Counted from the stretch's first letter, positions 39,578-50,214 are shown. The stretch is DNA of 64,000 nucleotides from Deinococcus sonorensis KR-87 (GCF_040256395.1 NZ_CP158299.1:1145501-1209500), one strand, 5' to 3'. The notes: generated by a model not told the origin, from the letters alone. A program made the numbers and translations.

Positions 39578-40237
39578 ATGAAAGCAAAACAATGTCTGGT
39601 GATCGGCCTCGGCCGCTTCGGGACCGCCGTGGCCACCACCCTCTACGAGATGGGCCACGAGGTGGTGGCCATCGATATCAACGAGGAGAACGTCGAGGGT
39701 GTGATGAACCTGGTCACGCACGCCGCTATCCTGGACGCCACCGAGGAGCGGGCGCTGCGCAACATCGGCGTCTCGGACTTCGACGTAGTGGTCGTGGCGA
39801 TCGGCACCGACGTACAGGCGGCCATCCTGGCCACCATGAACGCCAAGAGTCTGGGCGCCCCCTACGTGGTGACCAAGGCGATCGACGAGATGGCGCGCCG
39901 GGTGCTGGAGCGCATCGGGGCCAACCTCGTGATCCGGCCCGAGCACGACATGGGCGTGCGGCTGGCCCGCCAGATCGCCACCCCCAACATCGTGGACACC
40001 CTGGACCTCGGCTCCGATTACGCCATCGTGGAGATCGAGGTGAACGAGCGGCTGCGCGGCAGCCTGCGCGACCTGAACCTCAACGGACGCTTCAGCGTAC
40101 AGGTGATCGCCATCAACCGCAGCGGCCGGGTGGAGGTGACGCCGCGCGCCGAGGAGGAACTGCGCCCCCACGACAAGGTGGTGCTGATCGGGAACGCGCA
40201 CGCGCTGGACGCGTTGCGCCGGTATCTGGGCGAGTAA
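39578..40237 (+). CDS. KtrA/TrkA family potassium channel regulatory subunit
   Basis: This 219-residue cytosolic gating ring subunit has an N-terminal RCK/Rossmann domain (VIGLGRFGTAVATTLYEMGHEVVAID, GxGxxG at ~10-15), which binds ATP/ADP or NAD, and a C-terminal TrkA_C domain (LRGSLRDLNLNGRFSVQVIAIN...PHDKVVLIGNAHALD). A strong AAAGGAGG precedes the ATG at 39578. With the preceding membrane subunit it forms a Ktr-type uptake system. The length of ~220 residues is typical for KtrA and half that of E. coli TrkA. Confidence 0.93.
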   Translation: MKAKQCLVIGLGRFGTAVATTLYEMGHEVVAIDINEENVEGVMNLVTHAAILDATEERALRNIGVSDFDVVVVAIGTDVQAAILATMNAKSLGAPYVVTKAIDEMARRVLERIGANLVIRPEHDMGVRLARQIATPNIVDTLDLGSDYAIVEIEVNERLRGSLRDLNLNGRFSVQVIAINRSGRVEVTPRAEEELRPHDKVVLIGNAHALDALRRYLGE

Positions 40238-40251
40238 CCGGGGTGTGCTGG

Positions 40252-40273
40252 GCTGACCTGCCCCGGGGTCAGC
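40252..40273 (+). terminator. weak hairpin after ktrA
   Basis: GCTGACC (40252-40258) pairs with GGTCAGC (40267-40273) across an 8-nt GC-rich loop; no T-tract. Confidence 0.35.
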
Positions 40274-40318
40274 TCGGTCCTTCCATATGCTCCGGCGCAG
40301 CCACTCGCTTTGACCGGG

Positions 40319-40347
40319 TTCAATTTTAGACTGTCATGCGCTATACA
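40319..40347 (+). promoter_or_regulatory. promoter of the TetR-type regulator gene
   Basis: TTCAAT (40319-40324), 17 nt, TATACA (40342-40347), with the ATG 8 nt further at 40356; the leader would be nearly absent. Confidence 0.45.
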
Positions 40348-40348
40348 G
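40331..40348. promoter_or_regulatory. candidate TetR-type operator
   Basis: CTGTCATGCGCTATACAG has matching halves CTGT...GCGC...ACAG (12 of 18 positions symmetric). It covers the spacer and -10 region of the regulator gene, as expected for autorepression. Confidence 0.4.
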
Positions 40349-40355
40349 ATGAATT

Positions 40356-40958
40356 ATGGATTCCAGCTCTCTGCGGGAGCGGCAGAAAGAGCGCCGCCGT
40401 GCCCGGATCTACACGGTGGCCATCGACCTGTTCCGGCAGGGCGGCTTCCAGACCACCACCGCCACCGACATCGCGCGGGCCAGCAACGTTTCGCGCGGCA
40501 CCTTCTTCAACTACTACCCGTACAAGGAGGCGGTGCTGCTGGACTACGGCAGCGAGGTGGTGGAGGAACTGCACAGCTACGCCCAGGGACAGCTGGATGC
40601 CGGCGTGGCGCCCATGACGGTGCTGCAGGACGTCTGGATGCAGCTGGCCGAGCGCAACACCCGCGACCGTGACCTGTTCCCGCCGCTGGCCTACGAGGTG
40701 CTGAATCCGGACCCGGAACGCGCCCGTACCGCCTACCAGGCGCTGCCACTGGGCAAGGTCATCGAGATCATCCTGCGCCCGATGCAGCAGGCCGGACAGC
40801 TGCGCGCCGACCTGAGCCTGCAGCGCATGAGCAACCTGATTGCCGATACCTACCTGATGATCGCGCTGCGCTGGACCGCCTACGGCACCGAACGGTCGCT
40901 GCACGAGGAACTGCGCTCCACCCTGGGCTTCCTGATGGACGGGGTGCTGCGCCGCTAA
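40356..40958 (+). CDS. TetR/AcrR family transcriptional regulator
   Basis: This 200-residue dimeric repressor has the N-terminal helix-turn-helix RRARIYTVAIDLFRQGGFQTTTATDIARASNVSRGTFFNYYPYKEA (~13-57), the TetR signature. The C-terminal ligand domain is helical, with no recognisable ligand motif (RDLFPPLAYEVLNPDPERARTAYQ). An imperfect palindrome overlaps its own promoter, so autorepression is likely. Its targets are not evident: the upstream Ktr system is on the same strand and the downstream kinase-like gene has its own TACAAT box. Confidence 0.9.
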   Translation: MDSSSLRERQKERRRARIYTVAIDLFRQGGFQTTTATDIARASNVSRGTFFNYYPYKEAVLLDYGSEVVEELHSYAQGQLDAGVAPMTVLQDVWMQLAERNTRDRDLFPPLAYEVLNPDPERARTAYQALPLGKVIEIILRPMQQAGQLRADLSLQRMSNLIADTYLMIALRWTAYGTERSLHEELRSTLGFLMDGVLRR

Positions 40959-40993
40959 AGAAGAGCGTTGCACCACCCGGCGGCATTTGCTCC

Positions 40994-40999
40994 TACAAT
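40994..40999 (+). promoter_or_regulatory. -10 box (TACAAT) before the ATP-cone kinase gene
   Basis: TACAAT (one mismatch from consensus) lies 49 nt before the TTG start at 41049; TTGCAC is 20 nt further upstream (40968-40973). Confidence 0.45.
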
Positions 41000-41048
41000 G
41001 GCCTCCTGATACGGGCTGCCTGTCCGGGAGCAGGAAGGAAGTCGGGCT

Positions 41049-42557
41049 TTGGACAACGCTGTACCCCGCGCCGAGCTGTCGGTCGGCACCGCTGAACATC
41101 ACTGGCCCTTCTCCAAAGGGCTGCTGGTGGAGTCGCTGCTGAATGCCGGTGCCGACGTGGACCGTGCCGCGTCGGTGGCGCGCGCGGTGGAGCGAGCTCT
41201 GCTCCGGCGCCAGCAGCGCGTCACCTCGCCGGAGCAGCTCAAGCAGCTGCTGGTGAAGCAGGCGCGCCCGTTGCTGGGCGAGGAGGTGGCGCGCACGGTG
41301 GAGCAGCAGACGGCCGCCTTCGAAGACATCCTGGTGCAGACCCAGAAGCGCGAGCTGCCGTTCTCGCGCGGGGTGCTGGCCCGCAGCCTGGAGGACATCG
41401 GGCTGACGCCCAAGGACGCCTACACGGTGGCCAGCATGGTGGACCTGCAGCTGCGGCGCGGCGGCGTGCACCACATCCGCGCCGAGGCCATTGACGACCT
41501 GACCGAGCAGGCGCTGCGCGAACGGCACGGCGAGCAGATGCGCCTGACCTACCGCTTCCTGCAGGCCAACCGGGGCCGGCTGGGGGTGCTCGGCTCGCGC
41601 AGCAGCATGCCCACACCCTTCTCCAAGGGCATCCTGGTGCAGTCGCTGCTGGCGGCCGGGGTGGCCCCGGACTACGCCCGCAAGGTGGCGCGCAGCACCC
41701 AGCGGCAGCTGCGCGGCGCCGAGGACCGGGTGGTGACGCGCACCCAGATCCGCGAGAAGGTGGAGGAACTGCTGCGCGGCGAGGTGGGGCCGGACGTGGC
41801 GGCACGTTACCGGCTGCTGCGGGTGATCCGCCGGCCACCACGCCCGCTGGTGGTGCTGCTGGGTGGGGTGAGCGGCACCGGCAAGAGCCTGCTGGCCGCC
41901 GAGATCGCGTACCGGCTGGGCATCTCGCGCATCGTGTCCACCGACTCGATCCGCGAGGTGATGCGCGCGATGGTCAGCCCCGGGCTGGTGCCGGCGCTGC
42001 ATGCCAGCACCTTCAACGCCTGGGAGACGCTGGTGCCGCCGGAACAGGAACGCCCGACCCACCCGAGCCAGCGCCAGCTGCTCTCGGGCTTCCGAGAGCA
42101 GGTGCAGCAGGTGAGCCTGGGCCTGAGCGCCGTGGTACGCCGCAGCGTGGAGGAGGGGGTCAGCACCGTGCTGGAGGGGGTGCATCTGGTGCCCGGCTAC
42201 CTGCGGGCCGAGGACTTCAGCGGCGCCATCGTGATTCCGATCCTGATCACCCTGCCGAGCGATGACGAGCACCGCCGCCACTTCGAGGCCCGCGAGCGCG
42301 AGACCGGGCGCAACCGGCCTCTGAACCGCTACATGCGCTACTTCGACGAGATCCGGGCCATGCAGGACTACCTGGAGCAGCTGGCCCAGCAGCAGGGCGT
42401 GCCGCAGCTGGACGGCCTGAGCCTGGACGAATCCGCCGACCGGGCGGTGAGCGTGGTGCTGCAGCGGGTGCTGGTGGAGCTGAGCCCCCAGGAACGGATC
42501 GCCCTGCTGGGCGAGGCCGAGGCCAGCGACCTGGAAGTCCGCACCGACAGCAACTAA
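41049..42557 (+). CDS. 2-phosphoglycerate kinase-like protein with three ATP-cone-like repeats
   Basis: The 502-residue protein has a C-terminal P-loop kinase domain (GGVSGTGKS, residues 272-280; STDSIREVMRAM after it; VLEGVHLVPGYL at ~376). It resembles archaeal 2-phosphoglycerate kinase, which makes 2,3-bisphosphoglycerate. The N-terminal half has three repeats each starting PFS(K/R)G(I/L/V)L: P20, P104 and P190, followed by a helical A-x-x-V-A-R type segment. These look like ATP-cone modules, which normally sense ATP/dATP. The archaeal enzyme has one such region. The start TTG at 41049 follows GGAAGGAAG loosely; other starts are possible. The true substrate is uncertain. Confidence 0.8.
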   Translation: MDNAVPRAELSVGTAEHHWPFSKGLLVESLLNAGADVDRAASVARAVERALLRRQQRVTSPEQLKQLLVKQARPLLGEEVARTVEQQTAAFEDILVQTQKRELPFSRGVLARSLEDIGLTPKDAYTVASMVDLQLRRGGVHHIRAEAIDDLTEQALRERHGEQMRLTYRFLQANRGRLGVLGSRSSMPTPFSKGILVQSLLAAGVAPDYARKVARSTQRQLRGAEDRVVTRTQIREKVEELLRGEVGPDVAARYRLLRVIRRPPRPLVVLLGGVSGTGKSLLAAEIAYRLGISRIVSTDSIREVMRAMVSPGLVPALHASTFNAWETLVPPEQERPTHPSQRQLLSGFREQVQQVSLGLSAVVRRSVEEGVSTVLEGVHLVPGYLRAEDFSGAIVIPILITLPSDDEHRRHFEARERETGRNRPLNRYMRYFDEIRAMQDYLEQLAQQQGVPQLDGLSLDESADRAVSVVLQRVLVELSPQERIALLGEAEASDLEVRTDSN

Positions 42558-42558
42558 A

Positions 42559-42588
42559 AAACGAGCCAGCCTCTAGGCTGGCTCGTTT
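42559..42588. terminator. bidirectional rho-independent terminator
   Basis: Perfect 13-bp stem (42559-42571 with 42576-42588), 4-nt loop, flanked by an A-run before and T-rich end after; serves the kinase gene and the convergent GntR gene. Confidence 0.88.
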
Positions 42589-42598
42589 GTCCGGTGGC

Positions 42599-43291
42599 TC
42601 AGGGCTCGAAGCTGTCCTGGAAGGCGTAACGGTCGCCGCGCACCCAGTAGTTCACGTAGCTGATCCGCTTGCTGCCACTGTAGGTGGTGCGCCGCAACAA
42701 AAAGGCCGCTGTCCCCAGCGGCACACGCAGCAGGTCTGCCTCCTCTTGGCGCAGGTTGACCGCTTCCAGGTTCTGTTCCACGCGGGTCAGCGGCACGCCC
42801 ATGCTGACCATCACCTCGTGGATGCTCTCGGCCGAGAGGTTGTGCTCCAGCAGGGTGCTCGCCACCGAGGCGTCCACGTAGCGCTTCTCCACCACCAGCG
42901 GCTCCTCGCCAGCCAGCCGTAGCCGGTGCACGAAGATCACCGGGTCGCCGTGCTGCAGCTGCAGCACGCTGGCAATCTCGGGGGTGGCCTTCAGCCGCAT
43001 CGACTGCAGAATGGTGTTGCGGTGGTCCGGGTCACGGGCCCACTCCTTGAAGGGACGCACCCGGAACACCCCCTGACGGAAGCGCTTCCCGGTGGGGAAC
43101 GTGCCGGCACCCTGCACCCGGTACACGTACCCTTCGCGCTCCAGTTCGTCGATGGCGCGGCGGGCGGTCATGCGCGAAACACTGAATTCGCGGGCCAGCT
43201 GCGGCTCGCTGGGCAGGGGCAGGCCCTCCGAATAGTGCCCACCCAGCAGGCGGTCTTTCAGGGTGGTCTTGATCAGTGGGTACTTGGCCAT
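42599..43291 (-). CDS. GntR/HutC family transcriptional regulator (UTRA domain)
   Basis: This 230-residue repressor has an N-terminal winged helix, with GGHYSEGLPLPSEPQLAREFSVSRMTARRAIDELEREGYVYRVQGAGTF as the GntR signature, split here as helix 2-3 (PSEPQLAREFSVSR) and wing (GYVYRVQGAGTF). The C-terminal UTRA domain (~75-230) binds a small effector such as a sugar phosphate or amino acid derivative (VFVHRLRLAGEEPLVVEKRYV-like segment). The ATG at 43291 follows GGAGGGAG. Tandem palindromes in its leader (43317-43365) may be its own operator. The controlled genes are not obvious. Confidence 0.9.
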   Translation of the reverse strand: MAKYPLIKTTLKDRLLGGHYSEGLPLPSEPQLAREFSVSRMTARRAIDELEREGYVYRVQGAGTFPTGKRFRQGVFRVRPFKEWARDPDHRNTILQSMRLKATPEIASVLQLQHGDPVIFVHRLRLAGEEPLVVEKRYVDASVASTLLEHNLSAESIHEVMVSMGVPLTRVEQNLEAVNLRQEEADLLRVPLGTAAFLLRRTTYSGSKRISYVNYWVRGDRYAFQDSFEP

Positions 43292-43316
43292 ACTCCCTCC
43301 GGGGTGACAGTGCACA

Positions 43317-43365
43317 GGCGCCTCACGGCGCGAACCTCGTACGGGCGCCTCACGGCGCCAACCTC
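43317..43365. repeat. two 22-bp direct repeats with internal palindrome in the gntR leader
   Basis: Copies at 43317-43338 and 43344-43365 differ at one base. Each contains GGCGCC-TCAC-GGCGC(C/G), a palindrome with a 4-nt centre; a further GGCGCC lies at 43411-43416. The start-to-start distance is 27 bp. Confidence 0.7.
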
Positions 43366-43473
43366 ACACATCAACCTGCCTGAACGCGCCCCCGTGGTGG
43401 TGCATGTAAAGGCGCCTTCATCAGTCTAATCTATTTGTGTACCGAGTACGCTCAGGTTTCGGGGGCACCGCCG

Positions 43474-44490
<1,017 letters not shown>

Positions 44491-44632
44491 ACGCGCCGCT
44501 GCCGGACGCCCCTGTGAGACAGCACGGATTGAACCATTCGGCGACCATCGTGCCTCCAGGCCGGTAGAGTGGGGCTTACCGTTCGTTGGTGGCCCATTGA
44601 CCGTTCGTGAAGTCCGAAGGAGGACGACAGCC

Positions 44633-46570
44633 GTGTCCGACAAGATCGATGCCGTACTGCACGAGGAGCGCAGCATCGCTCCGCCCACCGATTTCGCCCG
44701 TTCGGCCCGCTACTCGGCCGAGCAGTACCGCGAGCTGTACGCCCAGAGCCTCGCAGACCCGGACACCTTCTGGAGCAAGGCGGCGGATGAGCTTCACTGG
44801 TTCCGGCGCTGGGATCAGGTGCTGGACTGGCAGGAACCGCACGCCCGCTGGTTCGTGAACGGCCAGACCAACATGGCCTACAACGCCCTGGACCGGCATG
44901 TGCAGGCCGGGCGCGGCGACAAGCGCGCCATCGTCTGGGAGGGCGAGGACGGTGAGGTCCGCACCTACACCTATGCCGAGCTGCTGCGGGAGGTGCAGCG
45001 GGCCGCCAACGTGCTGGAGTCGCTGGGCGTGAAGGCGGGCGACCGCGTCACCGTCTACCTGCCGCTGATCCCGGAAGTGGTCATCAGCCTGCTGGCCTGC
45101 GCGCGCATCGGGGCCACCCACAGCGTGGTGTTCGCCGGGTTCAGCGTCTCGGCGCTGGCCGACCGCATCGAGAATGCCCAGAGCCGGCTGCTGATCACCG
45201 CGGACGCCGGCTACCGGCGTGGGGCGCAGGTGCCGCTGAAGGCCAACGCGGACCGGGCGGCCGAGAGCGCGCCCAGCCTGCAACAGATGCTGGTGGTGGC
45301 GCGTGCGGGCGCGGCTGTGGAGATGGAGCCGGGCCGCGACGTATGGTGGCACGAGGCGATGGCGCAGGCGGGAACGGAGCATCAGGCGGTTCCGCTCGAC
45401 AGCGAGCACCCGCTGTTCGTGCTGTACACCAGCGGCAGCACCGGCAAGCCCAAGGGCATCCTGCACACCACCGGCGGGTACATGGTCAGCCTGCACCTGA
45501 CCACCGGCGCGGTCTTCGACCTCAAGGACGACGACCTGCTGTGGTGCACCGCCGACGTGGGCTGGGTCACCGGCCACAGCTACACCGTGTACGGCCCGCT
45601 GCTCAACGGCGCCACCGTGATGATCTACGAGGGTGCCCCCAACCAGCCGGACTGGGGCCGCTACTGGGACATCATCCAGCGGCACAAGGTCAGCATCCTG
45701 TACACCGCCCCTACCGCGATCCGCAGCTTCATGCGGGCCGGCGACGAGATCCCGGAGCGCTTCGACCTCTCCAGCCTGCGCCTGATCGGGTCGGTGGGCG
45801 AGCCGATCAATCCGGAAGCGTGGATGTGGTACCGCCGGGTGATCGGCGGCGACCGCTGCCCGGTGATCGATACCTGGTGGCAGACCGAGACCGGGAGCAT
45901 CATGCTCACCACCCTGCCGGGCGCGTTTCCCAGCAAGCCAGGCACCGCCGGGCTGCCGATGTTCGGGGTGGACCCGGCCATCGTGACGCGCGACGGCGAG
46001 GAGGTGGGGCCGGGTGAGGGCGGCCTGCTGGTGCTGCGGCGGCCCTGGCCCAGCATGCTGCGGACCGTGTACGGCGACGATGACCGCTACCGTAAGACCT
46101 ACTGGGGCGAGATTCCGCACGTGTACTTCGCCGGCGACGGCGCGCGGCGCGACTCCGACGGCTACATCACCGTGATGGGCCGGGTGGACGACGTGCTGAA
46201 CGTCTCAGGCCACCGGCTCGGCACCATGGAGATTGAGTCGGCGCTGGTGAGCCATCCGGCGGTGGCCGAGGCGGCGGTGGTGGGCCGGCCCGACGACGTG
46301 AAGGGCGAGTGCGTGGTGGCCTTCGTGCTGCCGCAGGTGGGGCATACGGTAGACCCGGCGGAGCTGCGCCAGCACGTCGCGCGCGAGATCGGAGCGCTGG
46401 CGCGGCCCGACGCGATCTACGTGGCCGACGCGCTGCCCAAGACCCGCAGCGGCAAGATCATGCGCCGGTTCCTGCGGCAGGTGGCGGCGGGGCAGCAGAT
46501 CACGGGTGACACCAGCACCCTGGAAGACCCCAGCGTGCTGGAGCGCCTGCAAACGACGCCCGCCCAGTAA
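44633..46570 (+). CDS. acs: acetyl-CoA synthetase
   Basis: This 645-residue AMP-forming acetate-CoA ligase activates acetate for entry into central metabolism. It shows [19 protein letters not shown] (~266, P-loop), [27 protein letters not shown] (~419), [20 protein letters not shown] and the C-terminal catalytic Lys in [11 protein letters not shown] (~604), which is the site of regulatory acetylation in other species. GTG start at 44633, with AAGGAGG upstream. The frame before it is antisense to moaA and excluded. The gene stands alone and ends at a strong hairpin. Confidence 0.95.
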   Translation: MSDKIDAVLHEERSIAPPTDFARSARYSAEQYRELYAQSLADPDTFWSKAADELHWFRRWDQVLDWQEPHARWFVNGQTNMAYNALDRHVQAGRGDKRAIVWEGEDGEVRTYTYAELLREVQRAANVLESLGVKAGDRVTVYLPLIPEVVISLLACARIGATHSVVFAGFSVSALADRIENAQSRLLITADAGYRRGAQVPLKANADRAAESAPSLQQMLVVARAGAAVEMEPGRDVWWHEAMAQAGTEHQAVPLDSEHPLFVLYTSGSTGKPKGILHTTGGYMVSLHLTTGAVFDLKDDDLLWCTADVGWVTGHSYTVYGPLLNGATVMIYEGAPNQPDWGRYWDIIQRHKVSILYTAPTAIRSFMRAGDEIPERFDLSSLRLIGSVGEPINPEAWMWYRRVIGGDRCPVIDTWWQTETGSIMLTTLPGAFPSKPGTAGLPMFGVDPAIVTRDGEEVGPGEGGLLVLRRPWPSMLRTVYGDDDRYRKTYWGEIPHVYFAGDGARRDSDGYITVMGRVDDVLNVSGHRLGTMEIESALVSHPAVAEAAVVGRPDDVKGECVVAFVLPQVGHTVDPAELRQHVAREIGALARPDAIYVADALPKTRSGKIMRRFLRQVAAGQQITGDTSTLEDPSVLERLQTTPAQ

Positions 46571-46585
46571 AGGGAGCAAGAGAGA

Positions 46586-46611
46586 AGGGGCGGGCCAGCT
46601 GGCCCGCCCCT
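46586..46611. terminator. terminator after acs
   Basis: A perfect 26-bp palindrome (11-bp stem, AGCT loop) lies between acs and the convergent small gene. Confidence 0.8.
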
Positions 46612-46624
46612 GAAGTGGGTGTGG

Positions 46625-46876
46625 TTACGCCTGGACGGTCGGAATCCGCGGCTGGCGCTCGACCTTGGCCTCGTGCTGCTGGATGCCGGCTGCGAAGCCC
46701 GCCTGCGCACCCAGCTGCCACGCCAGCTTGAGCATCAGGGTGATGGAGTCCTCGTCACCCTGGCTGATCAGCAGGCGCAGATGCTCCGGCAGACCGTCCG
46801 GCAGCGGCATCTGGCGCAGCTGGTCTCCGTACTCGGCCCGCAGCTGCTCGAACCATTCTGCATAGGGGTTTGACAT
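46625..46876 (-). CDS. small hypothetical protein
   Basis: This 83-residue soluble protein reads NPYAEWFEQLRAEYGDQL, then LPEHLRLLISQGDEDSITLMLKLAWQLGAQAGFAAG and a basic tail. Two or three amphipathic helices are likely; there are no cysteines or catalytic motifs. The ATG at 46876 has a TAAGAT box 6 nt upstream, supporting a leaderless real gene. I do not recognise a family. It lies between acs and the sugar nucleotidyltransferase, which is read in the same direction but starts 1.1 kb away. Confidence 0.68.
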   Translation of the reverse strand: MSNPYAEWFEQLRAEYGDQLRQMPLPDGLPEHLRLLISQGDEDSITLMLKLAWQLGAQAGFAAGIQQHEAKVERQPRIPTVQA

Positions 46877-46882
46877 GCCCCC

Positions 46883-46888
46883 ATCTTA
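46883..46888 (-). promoter_or_regulatory. -10 box (TAAGAT), leaderless small gene
   Basis: On the minus strand TAAGAT ends 6 nt before the ATG at 46876; CTGACA lies 20 nt upstream (46914-46909). Confidence 0.5.
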
Positions 46889-46956
46889 ACATGACCACAC
46901 TCAGGTAATGTCAGCGGGAACAGCTTTTCAAGACCGTCTGAGGGTCGTTGCAGCGG

Positions 46957-48015
46957 TCAGGTCAGCTCAATCAGGCTGGCGTCCGAGAGGGTCAGCTTGA
47001 GCGTCCGGGGCTGGCGACGCCCGCCGCGCACCACGGCCCGCAGCCCGATCAGGCAGTCCTGCAGCCGCGTCTCGACGTTCTCGATCACGCACTCCTGCTC
47101 AATCACGCTGTGCTCCACCTCCGAGCGCCGGATGATGGTGCCGGGACCGATGCTGGTGAAAGGCCCGATGTAGCTGTCCTCAATCACCACACCTTCCCCG
47201 ATCATGGCCGGCCCGATGATGGTGCTGTTGCGGACCACGGCGCTGGGCGCCAGCACCACGCGCCCGTTGACGCGCGAGTCCTCCACCGTGCCCTGGACGT
47301 TGTTTTCCAGCCGCTCCAGCAGCAGGTGGTTGGCCTCGATCAGGTCGTGCGGCTGACCAGTGTCCTTCCACCAGCCGTGGACCTGCTGGCCCAGCACCGT
47401 GCCGCCCGCCTCGATCAGGCTCTGAATGGCGTCAGTGATCTCATATTCGCCGCGCGCGCTGGGCTTCAAGGCCGCCAGATGCTCGAAAATGCGGCTGGAG
47501 AAGCAGTACACGCCCGCCACCGCCAGGTTGCTGGGCGGGTTCTGCGGCTTCTCGACCAGCCGCACGATGCGCTGCCCGTCCAGCTCAGCCACGCCAAAGG
47601 CGCGTGGGTTATCCACCTGCACCAGTCCGATCACCGCATCCGGGCGTTGCTCCTCGAAGACCCGCACGTAGGCGCTCACTCCGTCCTCGAACAGGTTGTC
47701 GCCAAGGTACACGCACACGTCGTCGCCGGCCGCCCACTCGCGCGCCATCAGCACCGCGTTGCCGAGCCCCAGCATCTTCGGCTGCACAATGAAGTTCAGC
47801 TGCACGCCCGGCAGATCCTCGACCGCCTGCTGCACGGCCGAGTGCGTGACCTCTGAGACGATGATGCCGATCTCGCAGATGCCGGCCGCCTGCAGCGTCT
47901 CGATGGCATGCACGATGATCGGCTTTCCGGCCACGTTCAGCACCGGTTTGGGACGGGTGAAGGTCAGGGGGCGCATCCGGGTACCGAACCCGGCCGCAGG
48001 AATCAGGGCTTTCAT
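46957..48015 (-). CDS. sugar-1-phosphate nucleotidyltransferase, long form (glucose-1-phosphate thymidylyltransferase-like)
   Basis: This 352-residue enzyme has an N-terminal nucleotidyltransferase domain ([26 protein letters not shown]; the GxGTRxRP loop and the Lys that contacts phosphate) and a C-terminal left-handed beta-helix ([21 protein letters not shown]...). This long form resembles the StrD/GraD group, which makes dTDP-glucose or another NDP-sugar. A second, short-form RmlA lies in the operon at 60427, so the two probably serve different pools. The region SDASLIELT ends the protein. The ATG is preceded by TAGACT (48029-48024), 8 nt away. Divergent from the polysaccharide operon. Confidence 0.87.
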   Translation of the reverse strand: MKALIPAAGFGTRMRPLTFTRPKPVLNVAGKPIIVHAIETLQAAGICEIGIIVSEVTHSAVQQAVEDLPGVQLNFIVQPKMLGLGNAVLMAREWAAGDDVCVYLGDNLFEDGVSAYVRVFEEQRPDAVIGLVQVDNPRAFGVAELDGQRIVRLVEKPQNPPSNLAVAGVYCFSSRIFEHLAALKPSARGEYEITDAIQSLIEAGGTVLGQQVHGWWKDTGQPHDLIEANHLLLERLENNVQGTVEDSRVNGRVVLAPSAVVRNSTIIGPAMIGEGVVIEDSYIGPFTSIGPGTIIRRSEVEHSVIEQECVIENVETRLQDCLIGLRAVVRGGRRQPRTLKLTLSDASLIELT

Positions 48016-48525
48016 ATGGAGGGAGTCTAGCGCGTGCCTTATGTTCAGGCAGCCCGAAATGGCCGAACTTTAGGCTTTTTCTGACTGAAGCATGAGAGTT
48101 TTTCTTCACCTGGTGTTGTGAGTCAGAATAGATTTCGAGTTACTGTATGGCAGGTTTGTCGCATGAGCAGGAGACGTTTGGGCTTGACATGCTGGTTAAG
48201 GAAGGGGAGCGTGGACACAGCCGAGTTGGGACAGCTGGAAGAATGGCGGGGTGGTCAGGCGCTGCACCCGGCTTCACACGCCTGTTTGAGCGGGAGGTGC
48301 GCCCCAGCCGGGTGATACTGTGACGGTTGCCCAGATAGACAGGTCGTGGTGTTCTGCTGGGTCGTGCCGTCCGGCTGTAGAGGCTTTGATGCTTGAGCTC
48401 CGGCTGAGGCTGTATTCACCGGATCCCCAACACGGGCGGGCCGATGCGGCTGACACAGGCCACACCGCTGATAGCGTGACCTGAACTTCAGGCTTGGAGT
48501 GCATCAACGCCGCAGGAGAACAGAA
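48016..48525. other. 510-nt regulatory region between divergent sugar genes
   Basis: No gene is supported here. It separates the minus-strand nucleotidyltransferase from the 14-gene plus-strand operon and contains an AT-richer stretch at 48050-48160. A perfect TTGACA at 48184-48189 has no -10 partner at the proper distance. The best promoter pair for the operon is at 48450-48477. Confidence 0.5.
48450..48477 (+). promoter_or_regulatory. candidate promoter of the polysaccharide operon
   Basis: CTGACA (48450-48455), 16 nt, TAGCGT (48472-48477). The start near 48484 leaves a ~42-nt leader with AGGAG before the GTG at 48526. Confidence 0.45.
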
Positions 48526-50214
48526 GTGGAAGAGCGTACGCAACAGGACATCAACCTTGGGATTCTCTGGTCGGAACTCTGGCGCCGGCTGGTGTGGATC
48601 GTGGGCCTCAGCATTGTGCTGGCGCTGATTGTCTGGTTGTGGTCACGCGCTCAGCCCCGCGTCTATGAGGCCAGCGCCACAGTGATCAGCACCAATACGC
48701 AGGCACCCGGAGGGCTGCTCAACGGTTCAGTACTGCGAACCCAGCCGTTGCCGAATGGAGCTACCCAATTGCAGGATCAGGATGGCCTGCTGGGCAGCGC
48801 ATTCGTGGAGGCCCAGCCGCTACCCAGCGCCGCGCTGACCCAAGCCGTGCAGAGCACGGAGCTGCTGCTGCCCCTGGTGCGCACCGTCCAGGCGGACCCG
48901 ACGCTTCCCGCAACAGAGCGGACCCGACTGGTGAAGCAACTGCGCCGTGAACTGCAGGCGCAACAGCTCAAAACCATCCAGCTGGACACCACAGCAGGTG
49001 GTGGCCTGTATACCCTGTCGGCGCGTGCGTCTACTGCCGCCGCCGCCAAGCGACTGGCGGATCTGGGTTCGCAGGCTTTACTCAATTGGGACGTGGCCCA
49101 GGACCTGCAACGCTTTAAGCGAGCACAGGCTGCGCTTGAGGTTCAGCTGAGTCAGATCGACGCACGGCTGGCTTCCACTGCGCTCCCTCAGGAGGAGCGT
49201 CAGGCGTTGGTGACGCGCCGGACCATCAACCAGCAGAATCTGGCACAGATCACCATTCTGGCCTCTACCACGCCGGGTGGGCTCAGTCTGCTGTCTTCCG
49301 CTGTGGAACCGGCGCAGCCGGTCGCGCCCAGGCCGCTGCGCAACGCGCTCCTGACTGGAATGCTGACGCTTCTGTTGGGACTGAGTGTGGTAGCCCTGCG
49401 TGTGGCGCTGAAGCAGACGGTCAACCTTGAGGAGGACCTGCTGGGCCTGCACGTGCCTACCCTGAGCGTACTTCGACGTGTCAAGCGCCGGGAGCGTCAG
49501 GCGAGGGGAATGGTCCAGGCCGCGCGGCAGGCTGGATTCACTGAGGCCTTGGGGTTCCTGCGCGTCAATTTGATGTCTCTATGGCAGGACCAGCCGCATC
49601 CAGTGCTGATGGTGTCAAGTACCGCTCCTGGAGAAGGTAAGAGCACCCTGACGGCCGCCCTAGCCGACAACATTGCGACTGGCGGGGGGCGCGTGCTGAT
49701 CATTGATGCTGATCTGCGGCGGGGCAGCCAGATGGAGATCTGGCAGCAGTTGGGCCTGTCGGGCACGTGGCATCAGCTGAGTGGTGAGGGAGGCGCCCGA
49801 ACAACCCAGGAGGCCCTGCGGCAGCCGGAGCATGTGCAGGTGCTGAGTGTCCGAGAGCGTGTAGATCTGTTGCCCTCCGGTCCGGGCCTGCTGGACAGCT
49901 TGAATGTATTCAACCGCGCCGATCTGGCGGCGGCGCTACAACGCTGGCGGCAACACTACGATCTGGTTCTGATTGATAGTCCTCCGCTGCTGGCTTTAGC
50001 CGACGGCATGGTGTTGGGCGCCAGCGCTGATGCGGTGTTGCTGGTGGCCGAACAAGGCCACACTCCCCTGACGGCCATCCGAACGGCGTTGCGTCAAGGG
50101 GAGCGTAGTGGGGCGAACATCATAGGGTGCGTGATCAACAAGTCAAGGTTACGTCAGGGGGCGGTCTACCACTACATGCCGAAGCCCTCTACCAGGCTGG
50201 TTCAGCCCACATGA
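48526..50214 (+). CDS. Wzz-type chain-length regulator fused to a BY-kinase
   Basis: This 562-residue inner-membrane protein controls polysaccharide chain length and export. It has an N-terminal Wzz domain with TM1 ([19 protein letters not shown], ~22-40), a periplasmic part with coiled coil and TM2 ([19 protein letters not shown], ~268-286). The cytosolic tyrosine-autokinase-like domain has Walker [12 protein letters not shown] (~365), Walker A' [12 protein letters not shown] (~395) and Walker [11 protein letters not shown] (~480). The C-terminal tyrosine cluster is short (VYHYMPK). GTG start at 48526, with AGGAG 7 nt upstream. First gene of the operon; no cognate phosphatase is adjacent. 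Confidence 0.87.
   Translation: MEERTQQDINLGILWSELWRRLVWIVGLSIVLALIVWLWSRAQPRVYEASATVISTNTQAPGGLLNGSVLRTQPLPNGATQLQDQDGLLGSAFVEAQPLPSAALTQAVQSTELLLPLVRTVQADPTLPATERTRLVKQLRRELQAQQLKTIQLDTTAGGGLYTLSARASTAAAAKRLADLGSQALLNWDVAQDLQRFKRAQAALEVQLSQIDARLASTALPQEERQALVTRRTINQQNLAQITILASTTPGGLSLLSSAVEPAQPVAPRPLRNALLTGMLTLLLGLSVVALRVALKQTVNLEEDLLGLHVPTLSVLRRVKRRERQARGMVQAARQAGFTEALGFLRVNLMSLWQDQPHPVLMVSSTAPGEGKSTLTAALADNIATGGGRVLIIDADLRRGSQMEIWQQLGLSGTWHQLSGEGGARTTQEALRQPEHVQVLSVRERVDLLPSGPGLLDSLNVFNRADLAAALQRWRQHYDLVLIDSPPLLALADGMVLGASADAVLLVAEQGHTPLTAIRTALRQGERSGANIIGCVINKSRLRQGAVYHYMPKPSTRLVQPT

Noticed and set aside
48184..48189. Perfect TTGACA as a promoter of the polysaccharide operon
   Set aside because: No TANNNT or TATAAT-like box at 15-19 nt; the pair at 48450-48477 fits better.
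48118..48315. 65-codon frame in the 510-nt regulatory gap
   Set aside because: No ribosome-binding site, no codon bias and no pattern; treated as non-coding.
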